This document shows, piece after piece, positions 16,707 to 24,139 of a stretch of 37,319 bases of DNA (positions within the stretch are counted from its first letter, which is position 1; the number at the start of each line of letters is the position of its first letter). The position numbers were made by a program, and so were the translations under genes. Under the pieces are notes generated by a model. The model was not told where the DNA came from. It saw only the letters and a program-made list of their open reading frames with translations, and searched no databases. The stretch comes from Mycobacterium sp. 1245805.9. Its GTDB lineage: Bacteria; Actinomycetota; Actinomycetes; Mycobacteriales; Mycobacteriaceae. The DNA lies in NCBI RefSeq assembly GCF_001672915.1, contig NZ_LZKR01000148.1, positions 1 through 37,319 on the forward strand, in the 5' to 3' direction.

Positions 16707-18203
16707 ATGAGCCGCCCGCCAGCCGCTGTCGGCCCGTCGGCACTGCTGTCCGACATGGCTGACCTGCTCGACCAGGCGCGCCCTGCCCTCGGGCCGGACG
16801 CGGAAAGCGAGCTGGACCGGTTGCGCACCAAACTCGCCGAGCCGCTGACCCTAGCGGTCGCCGGGCACACGAACGCGGGTAAGTCGACATTGGTGAACGC
16901 GCTGATCGGCGCCCGGATCGCGCCGACGGCGGACACCGAATGCACACGGGTCATCACCCGATTCCGCTTCGGACCCGATACGGCCCGGCTCGTGCCGCTG
17001 CGGGGCAGTCCCCAACCGGTGTGGCTGACGGCCGACCGCCGCTTGCCGCCCGCCGACGAGTTGCCGATTCCGCAGGAGCAGCTGGCGTACATCGAGGTCT
17101 CGTTGAGCTACGAGCCCCTGCGCCACCTCACCGTCATCGACACCCCGGGCCTGTCCGGCGACGAAGGCCTGGCCAACCAGACCGAGGAGTTGTTGGGTCT
17201 GGCCAGCCCGGACAACGACGGGCCGCGACCGGCTCGCGACGCCGCCGACGTGCTGCTGTTCGTCCTCGGCCCCACGCTCCGCGAAACCGAACGGGACGTG
17301 CTGCGGCGGTTTCGCCGAAAGACCCGCGGCTGCTACGACTTTCCTGCCAACGCGCTCGCGGTGCTGAGCCGCGCCGATCAACTCGTCGGCGACGACGGTC
17401 CGTGGGCCGTCGCGCAGGCCAAGGCCCGCTCGCACGCCGCCGAGCTCGCCGACTTCGTCGCCGGGGTGCTGCCGGTGATGGGCAGGCTCGCGGAGACAAC
17501 GGAGACCGGCTCGCTGACCGAAACCCACGCCGGGTGGTTGCGCTCCGTCGCGGAGGCCGCCGACCTCGACGCCATTTTGAGCTACCCGTTCGCGTTCATG
17601 GAAGCCGACGTGCTCGACCGCGACGCGCGTGAGGTGCTGCTGAATCGTCTTGACCTGTTTGGCATCCGGGCACTGACGCGCCCGGAGAACGGGCCGATGC
17701 CCGCCGCGACGATGTATGACACGTTGCGGGAGCTGTCCGGTGTCGCCGCGCTGCGCGAGCGCCTCGACGTTCTGTTCGTGCGACCGGCGGCCGTCCACAA
17801 GGCCGCGCGGGTGCTGTCCGAGCTGGAAGCCCTCATCTCCGCCGCCGACCCGCCGGACTCGGCGAGCCAGCCGCTCGTCGACCGCATCGAAGCCATCAGC
17901 CTCGGCGACCCCATGCACACCCTGCGGGAGCTGAAAGCCTTGTCCGCCATCTACACCGGCCGCGACGCCCTGGGCGAGCCCGCCCGGCAGATGGCGCTGC
18001 AGCTCTTTGAACACGTGGACCCCGCCGAACGGCTGGGCATCGAGGGCCGCGTCGATCGCGACGCGCTGGGCGAGCGCGCCGCCGCCGCGGCCCGCTACTG
18101 GCGCACCGTCGCCAATGGCGCCGGCCTGTTGTCGACGCGCGATATCGCCGATACGGCCGCGCGGTCCGCTCACCTCATCCAGACCGGCGTGGAGCGACGA
18201 TGA
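16707..18203 (+). CDS. dynamin-like GTPase, IniC-like
   Basis: 498 residues from ATG 16707, close to the size of Mtb IniC (Rv0343, about 493). Walker A GHTNAGKST starts at 53; the G2 Thr is in ECTRVIT near 80; G3 is DTPG (145-148); G4 reads SRAD. The rest is helical. The C-terminus has an Ala-rich stretch ending in AAARYWRTVANG, which resembles the AAAQHWRRRA region of IniC, from memory. Bacterial dynamins bind and remodel membranes on GTP hydrolysis. Mtb IniA is a membrane-fission dynamin induced with IniB and IniC by cell-wall inhibitors. An in-frame GTG at 16665 lies inside the -10 box and is rejected. The stop overlaps the next gene as ATGA. Confidence 0.85.
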   Translation: MSRPPAAVGPSALLSDMADLLDQARPALGPDAESELDRLRTKLAEPLTLAVAGHTNAGKSTLVNALIGARIAPTADTECTRVITRFRFGPDTARLVPLRGSPQPVWLTADRRLPPADELPIPQEQLAYIEVSLSYEPLRHLTVIDTPGLSGDEGLANQTEELLGLASPDNDGPRPARDAADVLLFVLGPTLRETERDVLRRFRRKTRGCYDFPANALAVLSRADQLVGDDGPWAVAQAKARSHAAELADFVAGVLPVMGRLAETTETGSLTETHAGWLRSVAEAADLDAILSYPFAFMEADVLDRDAREVLLNRLDLFGIRALTRPENGPMPAATMYDTLRELSGVAALRERLDVLFVRPAAVHKAARVLSELEALISAADPPDSASQPLVDRIEAISLGDPMHTLRELKALSAIYTGRDALGEPARQMALQLFEHVDPAERLGIEGRVDRDALGERAAAAARYWRTVANGAGLLSTRDIADTAARSAHLIQTGVERR

Positions 18204-18634
18204 CCATGGGTTTCGCGACGAACATCGACTGGATCCGGACCCTATTGCTGGCCGCGGCCTGCGCAACCGTGGTGTTTGCCGCCGGTGTCGCGGCCGCCGT
18301 CAGGTTCGCGCACCGCCGCGGTGCGACGGCGCCGCACCCACTGACCGAACAACGCGACGCGCTGGTCGGCGGCTGCGTGAAGGTGCGCGGACTGCTCGAC
18401 GACGAGGTACTCAGCGACGTGCTCGACGACGCCCTGCGCCGCGGTGGGGTCACCGTCTTCGATGCCACCGGAGCTCGGATGGACCGCTCTCGCCACCACG
18501 TCAACCACACGGTTGCGGCGCCCGATCCGAGCGCCGACGGCATCGTGGCCCACACGCAGGCCCCCGGTTACCTCGACAACGGCCGCGTCCTGCGCCCGGC
18601 CGAGGTGGTCGTTTTCAAATGGAACCGATCATGA
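18200..18634 (+). CDS. membrane-anchored GrpE-like nucleotide exchange factor
   Basis: 144 residues. One membrane helix at about 13-35 is followed by a basic HRR stop-transfer patch. A short helical segment (49-80) leads into a region from 82 to 140 that matches the GrpE C-terminal beta domain: GVTVFDATGARMD, a histidine pair near 99, PDPSADGIVA, then GY at 123-124 and GRVLRPAEVVVFK. GrpE proteins release ADP from Hsp70. This one lacks the usual long coiled coil and is tied to the membrane, suiting the membrane-anchored Hsp70-like protein of the same island. Overlaps of four bases on both sides join it to the two GTPase genes. The assignment rests on motif resemblance read by eye. Confidence 0.75.
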   Translation: MTMGFATNIDWIRTLLLAAACATVVFAAGVAAAVRFAHRRGATAPHPLTEQRDALVGGCVKVRGLLDDEVLSDVLDDALRRGGVTVFDATGARMDRSRHHVNHTVAAPDPSADGIVAHTQAPGYLDNGRVLRPAEVVVFKWNRS

Positions 18635-20358
18635 CTAGCGCCGAACAAGGCGACATCGCAAGCGAAATCGCCCAGATGCGCGAACAGCTGGCACGGCTGT
18701 TCGCCGCCCACGGGGCCGACGCGGCGCTGCAGCAGCTGCCTCCGGCCCGGGCCGTAGTCGACGACGGCGCGAAAATCGTCGTCGTCGGCGAGGTCGGCGC
18801 CGGCAAGACGGCGTTCGTCAACGCAATCCTCGACCGTCCGGACCCCTTGCCGACCGAGCCCACGAAGACCACCGTCGCCGTCGACGCCGGCGGGCCCGAC
18901 GAGTTGGCGGGCATGACCCTGTTCGACACTCCCGGTGTCGGCGGTCTCGATGCGACCACCGCGCAGGCCACGCTCTCCGCCCTCGACCAGGCCACCGCAC
19001 TGGTGTTCGTCTGCTCGGTGGAATCGAAGATCTCGATCGCCGAACGCGACTTCCTGGCCGAGGCGGCACGACGAGTCGACCACATCGTGTTCGTGGGCTC
19101 CAAGGTCGATCTGCTCCCCGATCTGGGCGCGGCCAACTTGCGGGAAGACGAGCAAACCGTGGCCGGCTCGAGCCGGTTCCCGAGCAAGCGCTTCGCCGAC
19201 CCGACCTTCCTGCCGTTCAGCGCGCGAATCGCCGGTGATGCCCGCGACCGTGCCGGCGACAGTGCCCGCATGCTGGCCGCCTCCGGAGTCCCGGCGGTGC
19301 GCGAGCGGCTGAACCAGATCGCCGCCCGCCAAGCCGTGTACAGCCAGCTCAACGCGATGCGCGCGATGAAGGAAGCCATCACGCTGGCCCACCACGACTT
19401 GCACCGCCGCAAGCAGGCCATCGACCAACCCGCCGCCAAAGACGAACTCGACCGTCTCACCGACCAACTCACCCAGTTGCGCGAAAGCACGACGACATGG
19501 CGGCGCACGCTGTCGAAGCGACTCGAAGACGCCCAGGACGACGCGCGCGACGCCCACAAGCGCCGGATCAAGGCGATACGCGCCGACTACGAACAGCGAC
19601 TCGCCCGGCGGGAGAAGGCCCAAATCCAGGACCTGGAAACGGATTTGGTTTCAGCCTTGTGTCAGGCGCAGACCGACGCCAACGCGGACCTGCGCGGCGC
19701 GGTCGCCGAGATCGCGCGGGACCTGTGGCGGCGGATCTTTGACAGTGACCCCGACATCGCCGACCTCGCCGACAGGCTGCCGACGCCGAGTGAATCCCCC
19801 GCCGATTACATCGCCGCCCGCACCAAGGCCACGAGGGACGCCGCCGACACCCTGGCCGGGGTGCAGCAAGGCTACATAGGCACCATGATGTGGCAGAACC
19901 TGACCCGGGCCGTCGAGGCCACCGGGCTGATCGCCGCCAACGCGGCTTCGGCCGTCGCCTCGATGGGGGCCGCGGCGCCGTTCGGCGTCGCCTGGTTCCT
20001 GCTGCAGAAGCGCTTGGGCGATCGTCGGGCGGACCTCGCCGGACTCAGCTCGTGGGCCACCGCCGCGATCAACGAAGCCAGCGCCGAAATCAGCGGCGAG
20101 ATCGACCGTGGCTTCCGCAAGGCGTCCTGGCTGCTGCAGGAAGCGGTCGAAGAAGCGATCACCGATGCCATCGAGGCCACCCAGAGCGCCAAAAGGGCTC
20201 AGGCCGACGCGATTCGGGACCTCAACGCCGAAATCCAGCAGATCGACAAGCTGCGCGAGGAACTTGCCGCGCCGACCAAGCAGTGGAACCTGCTGCACGA
20301 CGCGTTGCTGGCGGTGGCCGAAGCGCCGCTGGACACCCAGCGGCGCCTCGCCCGGTAA
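18631..20358 (+). CDS. dynamin-like GTPase with coiled coil and membrane segment (IniA-like role)
   Basis: 575 residues. GTPase core at about 45-235: Walker A GEVGAGKT (53-60), G2 Thr in PTKTTV, G3 DTPGVGG (99-105), G4 SKVD (157-160). A long charged coiled coil follows (about 240-345). Residues 413-458 are Gly/Ala-rich and hydrophobic (MMWQNLTRAVEATG, then PFGVAWFLLQK), fit to insert into a membrane like a dynamin paddle. A second helical bundle runs to the end. Third gene of the GTPase-GrpE-GTPase operon; ATG 18631 overlaps the GrpE-like stop. Paired bacterial dynamins often work as hetero-oligomers. It converges with the YbjN-like gene (2-base gap). Confidence 0.85.
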   Translation: MTSAEQGDIASEIAQMREQLARLFAAHGADAALQQLPPARAVVDDGAKIVVVGEVGAGKTAFVNAILDRPDPLPTEPTKTTVAVDAGGPDELAGMTLFDTPGVGGLDATTAQATLSALDQATALVFVCSVESKISIAERDFLAEAARRVDHIVFVGSKVDLLPDLGAANLREDEQTVAGSSRFPSKRFADPTFLPFSARIAGDARDRAGDSARMLAASGVPAVRERLNQIAARQAVYSQLNAMRAMKEAITLAHHDLHRRKQAIDQPAAKDELDRLTDQLTQLRESTTTWRRTLSKRLEDAQDDARDAHKRRIKAIRADYEQRLARREKAQIQDLETDLVSALCQAQTDANADLRGAVAEIARDLWRRIFDSDPDIADLADRLPTPSESPADYIAARTKATRDAADTLAGVQQGYIGTMMWQNLTRAVEATGLIAANAASAVASMGAAAPFGVAWFLLQKRLGDRRADLAGLSSWATAAINEASAEISGEIDRGFRKASWLLQEAVEEAITDAIEATQSAKRAQADAIRDLNAEIQQIDKLREELAAPTKQWNLLHDALLAVAEAPLDTQRRLAR

Positions 20359-20360
20359 GG

Positions 20361-20834
20361 CTATTCGGTTGAGTGCAGCCAGGTTTCGAGATGAGCGCTG
20401 ACGACGGCATTTGCCGTCGCGTCGAGTTCGGCGACCATCTGTTGACCCGAATCGATCGTGGTGATGATGAACGTGTCCAACAGCGCCTGATGGATGCCGG
20501 GGCCCAGCGGAAACGAGTTCTCCCCCACCACCCGAATCCCTCGGCCACGCGAATCGTTGACCACGAAAGCCTTGGGCCAGCGCGTCTTTCGGTTCCAGCC
20601 CGCCACGAACGCGTCGATGCGTTCACGCGACGCCTCCGGGTAGACGACGTCCGGATGAATACGGATGCACAGGACGTCGGCTTCGGGGCCTTCGGCGCTC
20701 AGCTGTACCCGGTAGTCGGGACCGTGGTCTGAATAGAAACCAAGCACGAAGTCGCCGTCCCGGTCCATGAGGAATCGGAGTTCGCTGGCGCGCAGCCAAT
20801 TCTCGATCAATTGGCGCTCGAAACTTTGGATCAT
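20361..20834 (-). CDS. YbjN-like domain protein
   Basis: 157 residues with alternating strands and helices typical of the YbjN/secretion-chaperone-like fold: LIENWLRASELRF at the N-terminus, then WNRKTRWPKAFVV in the middle and the C-terminal helices. No signal peptide, membrane helix or catalytic motif. YbjN proteins are linked to stress and motility control in E. coli by unknown mechanisms. ATG 20834 fits the fold. It is preceded by promoter D on the minus strand and is therefore a likely member of the island regulon. Confidence 0.7.
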   Translation of the reverse strand: MIQSFERQLIENWLRASELRFLMDRDGDFVLGFYSDHGPDYRVQLSAEGPEADVLCIRIHPDVVYPEASRERIDAFVAGWNRKTRWPKAFVVNDSRGRGIRVVGENSFPLGPGIHQALLDTFIITTIDSGQQMVAELDATANAVVSAHLETWLHSTE

Positions 20835-20885
20835 CTCTGCCTCCGCGATGTGTAGGGAAAGTGACAGGCAGCCACTAACCCGTTA

Positions 20886-20913
20886 GACACGCCGTCGCGC
20901 CGAAAAAGTTGCC
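20886..20913 (-). promoter_or_regulatory. island-type ECF promoter D, upstream of the YbjN-like gene
   Basis: On the minus strand GGCAACTT (20913-20906) is followed by GTGTC (20890-20886), 17 bases between GGCAAC and GTGTC. Predicted start near 20879, about 45 bases before ATG 20834. Same -35 core and spacing as promoter A, with C in place of A at the third position. Confidence 0.55.
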
Positions 20914-20934
20914 GGCAGTCGACGTCCACGAGCC

Positions 20935-20961
20935 GGGAACTTTCCGGTGCCGCCGGGTTTC
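20935..20961 (+). promoter_or_regulatory. island-type ECF promoter C, upstream of the DUF4189 gene
   Basis: GGGAACTT (20935-20942) and GTTTC (20957-20961), 16 bases between GGGAAC and GTTTC. Shares GCCGGGAACTT with promoter B. Predicted start near 20968, leaving a leader of about 68 bases. It lies only 21 bases from the -35 of divergent promoter D. Confidence 0.55.
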
Positions 20962-21035
20962 AAAAGGGTTGACAGTGCCAGACCGGGACTGTCAACCAAG
21001 CCGCGACGCGGCCTGAGCGGAAATGGAGTTCGGCA

Positions 21036-21422
21036 ATGAAGGCACGAATGATGGCACTGGGCTTTGCGGCCGCCGCGGCCGTTGTGTCGGGCGCGATCGG
21101 TGCGACGGCACCGGCGGCGGCGGCCAGCGGCTGGGTGGCCGAGGCATATTCACCCAGCGCTCCGGTGCAGCTGTACGAGACGTGGGGGCCCGGCACCCGG
21201 GCCGCGATCGAGGCGAGCGCTCTTGACCAATGCAGAAGGGCGACCGGCAAGTTCGACTGCACGCTGGCAATCTCCACCGGGGAGTGCGGCGCCATCGCCG
21301 TCGACGGCAACACGGTGTTCGGCGGCTCCGGGCCGACGATTGCGGCCGCTGCGGAATTCGCCCGCTTCGTGGTACCGAACGGACGGATCATCGGTAAGCA
21401 CTGCGCGTGGGACGCCCACTGA
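21036..21422 (+). CDS. secreted DUF4189 protein
   Basis: 128 residues. Signal peptide at 1-30 (MKARMMALGFAAAAAV, ending near APAAAA). The mature part has the DUF4189 pattern: WVAEAYSPSAPVQ, ALDQCRRAT, FDCTLA, GECGAIAVDG, then an Ala-rich helix. Four cysteines (66, 75, 84, 123) probably make two disulfides outside the membrane. No enzymatic motif. Function unknown. It has its own island-type promoter and a strong terminator, so it is a single-gene unit of the regulon and possibly its exported effector or sensor. Confidence 0.8.
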   Translation: MKARMMALGFAAAAAVVSGAIGATAPAAAASGWVAEAYSPSAPVQLYETWGPGTRAAIEASALDQCRRATGKFDCTLAISTGECGAIAVDGNTVFGGSGPTIAAAAEFARFVVPNGRIIGKHCAWDAH

Positions 21423-21435
21423 CGGTGCAAACGGC

Positions 21436-21463
21436 TGTGGCCCGCCGCGGCCGGCGGGCCACA
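21436..21463 (+). terminator. hairpin terminator after the DUF4189 gene
   Basis: A perfect 12-bp stem: TGTGGCCCGCCG (21436-21447) pairs with CGGCGGGCCACA (21452-21463) across a four-base loop. It starts 14 bases after the stop codon. There is no long T run, as is common for mycobacterial terminators. It marks the right edge of the island. Confidence 0.7.
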
Positions 21464-21536
21464 ACCCTTGACCAGGTGTGTAACATCCGCCCCATCAGTC
21501 ACAGCGCGGCGTCCTGCAATCGGGCCGCCCATCGCC

Positions 21537-21542
21537 TAGTCT
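21537..21542 (+). promoter_or_regulatory. -10 element of dacB1
   Basis: TAGTCT ends 9 bases before ATG 21552, so transcription should start at or just before the start codon (leaderless or nearly so). No ribosome site is visible, in agreement. Confidence 0.45.
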
Positions 21543-21551
21543 GCTCAGACA

Positions 21552-22793
21552 ATGACCCTGTTGCGTTCCGCGTCATGCCTGGCAGCGACGCTTTTCCTGG
21601 TAGGCGGCCTGGCCGCCGCGCCGATGGCTGCCCCGCTCGCGTCCGCCGAACCGGCCCCGGGCCCCAACGCCGGGCCGCCGGCCTGCCCGTATCAGGTCAA
21701 CACCCCGCCCGCGGTGGACTCCTCGGAGGTCCCGACCGCCGGGGACCCGCCGGTCCCGCTGGCGGTGCCCCCCAAGCCGGTCGGCGGCGAGGCGCTGGGC
21801 GGCTGCGGCATCGTCGCGGCACCCGGGACGGCGCCGGTGCCGGGCGACGTGTCGGCGGACGCCTGGCTGGTGGCGGACCTGGACAGCGGCGCCGTCATCG
21901 CCGCCAAGGACCCGCACGGGCGGCACCGCCCGGCCAGCATCATCAAGGTGCTGGTCGCCATGGCGTCCATCAACGCGCTGCCGCTGAACAAGTCCGTCGA
22001 GGGCACCGCCGACGACGCGGCCGCCGAGGGCACCAAGGTCGGCGTGACCGAGGGCGGCGTGTTCACCGTCAACCAGTTGCTGCACGGCCTCTTGATGCAC
22101 TCCGGCAACGACGCCGCGCACGCGCTGGCCGTGCAGCTGGGTGGGATGCAGCAGGCGCTGGAGAAGATCAACGTGCTGGCCGCCAAGCTCGGCGGCCGCG
22201 ACACCCGGGTGGCCACGCCGTCCGGGCTGGACGGCCCCGGCATGAGCACGTCGGCCTACGACATCGGCCTGTTCTACCGCTACGCCTGGCAAAACCCCAC
22301 CTTCGCCGACATCGTCGCCACGCGGACCTTCAACTTCCCCGGCCACGGCGACCACCCGGGCTATGAGCTGGAAAACGACAACCAGCTGCTCTACAAGTAC
22401 CCGGGCGCGCTGGGCGGCAAGACCGGCTACACCGACGACGCCGGGCAGACGTTCGTGGGCGCGGCCAACCACGACGGCCGGCGGCTGGTGGCGGTGCTGC
22501 TGCACGGAACGCGGCAGCCGATCGCGCCGTGGGAGCAGGCGGCGCACCTGCTGGACTACGGGTTTTCCACACCGCAGGGCACCCAGGTCGGCACGCTGAT
22601 CGAGCCCGACCCGTCGCTGATGCCCACCAAGCACGACGGCGCCCCCGACCGGCAGGGAGCCCAGGCCGCCGCGCTGATGCCGGCGGCGGACGCGCTGCCG
22701 GTGCGGGTGGGTGTCGCCGCGATCGGAACCGTCATCGTGTTTAGTTTGATCATGGTCGCACGCTCGATGAACCGCCGACCGCAACACCGTTGA
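21552..22793 (+). CDS. dacB1: D-alanyl-D-alanine carboxypeptidase
   Basis: Removes the terminal D-Ala from peptidoglycan stem peptides outside the membrane. 413 residues. Signal peptide 1-32, a Pro-rich spacer to about 100, then a serine penicillin-binding domain with SIIK (129-132, catalytic Ser129), SGN (184-186) and KTG (290-292). A C-terminal membrane helix near 384-403 with a basic tail anchors it. Matches Mtb Rv3330 in order and architecture. The stop overlaps the next start as TTGA. Confidence 0.93.
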   Translation: MTLLRSASCLAATLFLVGGLAAAPMAAPLASAEPAPGPNAGPPACPYQVNTPPAVDSSEVPTAGDPPVPLAVPPKPVGGEALGGCGIVAAPGTAPVPGDVSADAWLVADLDSGAVIAAKDPHGRHRPASIIKVLVAMASINALPLNKSVEGTADDAAAEGTKVGVTEGGVFTVNQLLHGLLMHSGNDAAHALAVQLGGMQQALEKINVLAAKLGGRDTRVATPSGLDGPGMSTSAYDIGLFYRYAWQNPTFADIVATRTFNFPGHGDHPGYELENDNQLLYKYPGALGGKTGYTDDAGQTFVGAANHDGRRLVAVLLHGTRQPIAPWEQAAHLLDYGFSTPQGTQVGTLIEPDPSLMPTKHDGAPDRQGAQAAALMPAADALPVRVGVAAIGTVIVFSLIMVARSMNRRPQHR

Positions 22794-24139
22794 CGGCCGA
22801 CTACCGGCGGGCCCGGCTGCTCGGGCTCACCGCCGCCAGCGTCGGCCTCATCTACGGCTACGACCTGTCGATCATCGCCGGGGCGCAGCTGTTCGTCACC
22901 GACGACTTCGGGCTCACCACCCGGCAGCAGGAGCTGCTGACGACGATGGTGGTGATCGGCCAGATCGTCGGCGCGCTCGGCGCCGGCGTGCTCGCCAACG
23001 CCATCGGCCGCAAGAAATCGATAGTGGCGATCCTCGTCGCCTACGCGGCGTTCGCACTGCTGGGTGCGTTCTCGGTGTCGCTGCCGATGCTGTTGGCGGC
23101 CCGCTTCCTGCTGGGCCTTACGATCGGCGTCACGGTGGTGGTGGTGCCGGTGTACGTGGCGGAGTCGGCGCCGGCGGCGGTGCGGGGCTCGCTGTTGACG
23201 GCCTATCAACTGGCGATCGTCAGCGGCCTCGTCGTCGGCTACCTGACCGGTTACCTGCTGGCCGGCGCGCACGCCTGGCGGTGGATGCTGGGGCTCGCCG
23301 CAGTGCCCGCAATGCTGCTGCTGCCCTTGCTGATTCGGATGCCCGACACGGCCCGGTGGTACGTGCTCAAGGGCAGGACCGAGGACGCCCGCGCCGCGCT
23401 GCTGCGCGCGGAGCCGACCGCGGACGCCGACGCCGAGCTGGCCGAGATAGCAAGCGCGTTGAGCGAAGGGAGCGGCGGCTTCTCGGAGATGCTGCGGCAA
23501 CCGTACTTACGGGCCACCGTCTTCGTGGTCACGCTCGGCTTTTTGATCCAGATCACCGGCATCAACGCGATCATCTATTACAGCCCACGGATATTCGAGG
23601 CGATGGGCTTCACCGGAAATTTCGCCCTGCTGGCCCTGCCGGCGCTGGTGCAGATCGCCGGGCTGGCGGCGGTGGCCACATCGCTGCTGCTGGTCGACCG
23701 GCTGGGCCGGCGCCCAATCCTGTTGTGCGGCATCGGCATGATGATCGTCGCCGACCTCGTCCTGATGGCCGTGTTCGCCCAGGGCCGCCTCGGCGGCGCC
23801 GGCCTGGTCTTCGGGTTCGCCGGGGTCGTGCTGTTCATCTTCGGCTACACCGCGGGTTTCGGCTCGCTGGGCTGGGTGTACGCCAGCGAGAGCTTCCCGA
23901 CGCGGCTTCGCTCCATCGGCTCCAGCACGATGCTCACCTCCAACCTGGTGGCCAACGCGATCGTCGCCGCCGTCTTCCTCACGCTGTTGCATTCACTCGG
24001 CGGCGCCGGGACTTTCGCGGTCTTCGTGGTCCTCACTTTGATCGCCTTCGGCTTCGTCTACCGGTATGCGCCGGAGACCAAGGGCCGCCAGCTCGAGGAC
24101 ATCAGGCACTTCTGGGAAAACGGCGGTCGATGGGACTGA
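22790..24139 (+). CDS. sugI: MFS sugar transporter (SugI-like)
   Basis: 449 residues with 12 predicted helices. Sugar-porter family marks: GVLANAIGRKKSI after helix 2, PVYVAESAPAAVRG after helix 4, PDTARWYVLKGR at the end of the first half, QITGINAIIYYSPRIF in helix 7, DRLGRRP, and PETKGRQLEDI at the C-terminus. The start is TTG 22790, overlapping the dacB1 stop. No better start is present, as the first helix follows within a few residues. Substrate unknown; the link to nagA suggests a sugar or amino sugar. Corresponds to Mtb Rv3331. Confidence 0.88.
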   Translation: MTADYRRARLLGLTAASVGLIYGYDLSIIAGAQLFVTDDFGLTTRQQELLTTMVVIGQIVGALGAGVLANAIGRKKSIVAILVAYAAFALLGAFSVSLPMLLAARFLLGLTIGVTVVVVPVYVAESAPAAVRGSLLTAYQLAIVSGLVVGYLTGYLLAGAHAWRWMLGLAAVPAMLLLPLLIRMPDTARWYVLKGRTEDARAALLRAEPTADADAELAEIASALSEGSGGFSEMLRQPYLRATVFVVTLGFLIQITGINAIIYYSPRIFEAMGFTGNFALLALPALVQIAGLAAVATSLLLVDRLGRRPILLCGIGMMIVADLVLMAVFAQGRLGGAGLVFGFAGVVLFIFGYTAGFGSLGWVYASESFPTRLRSIGSSTMLTSNLVANAIVAAVFLTLLHSLGGAGTFAVFVVLTLIAFGFVYRYAPETKGRQLEDIRHFWENGGRWD

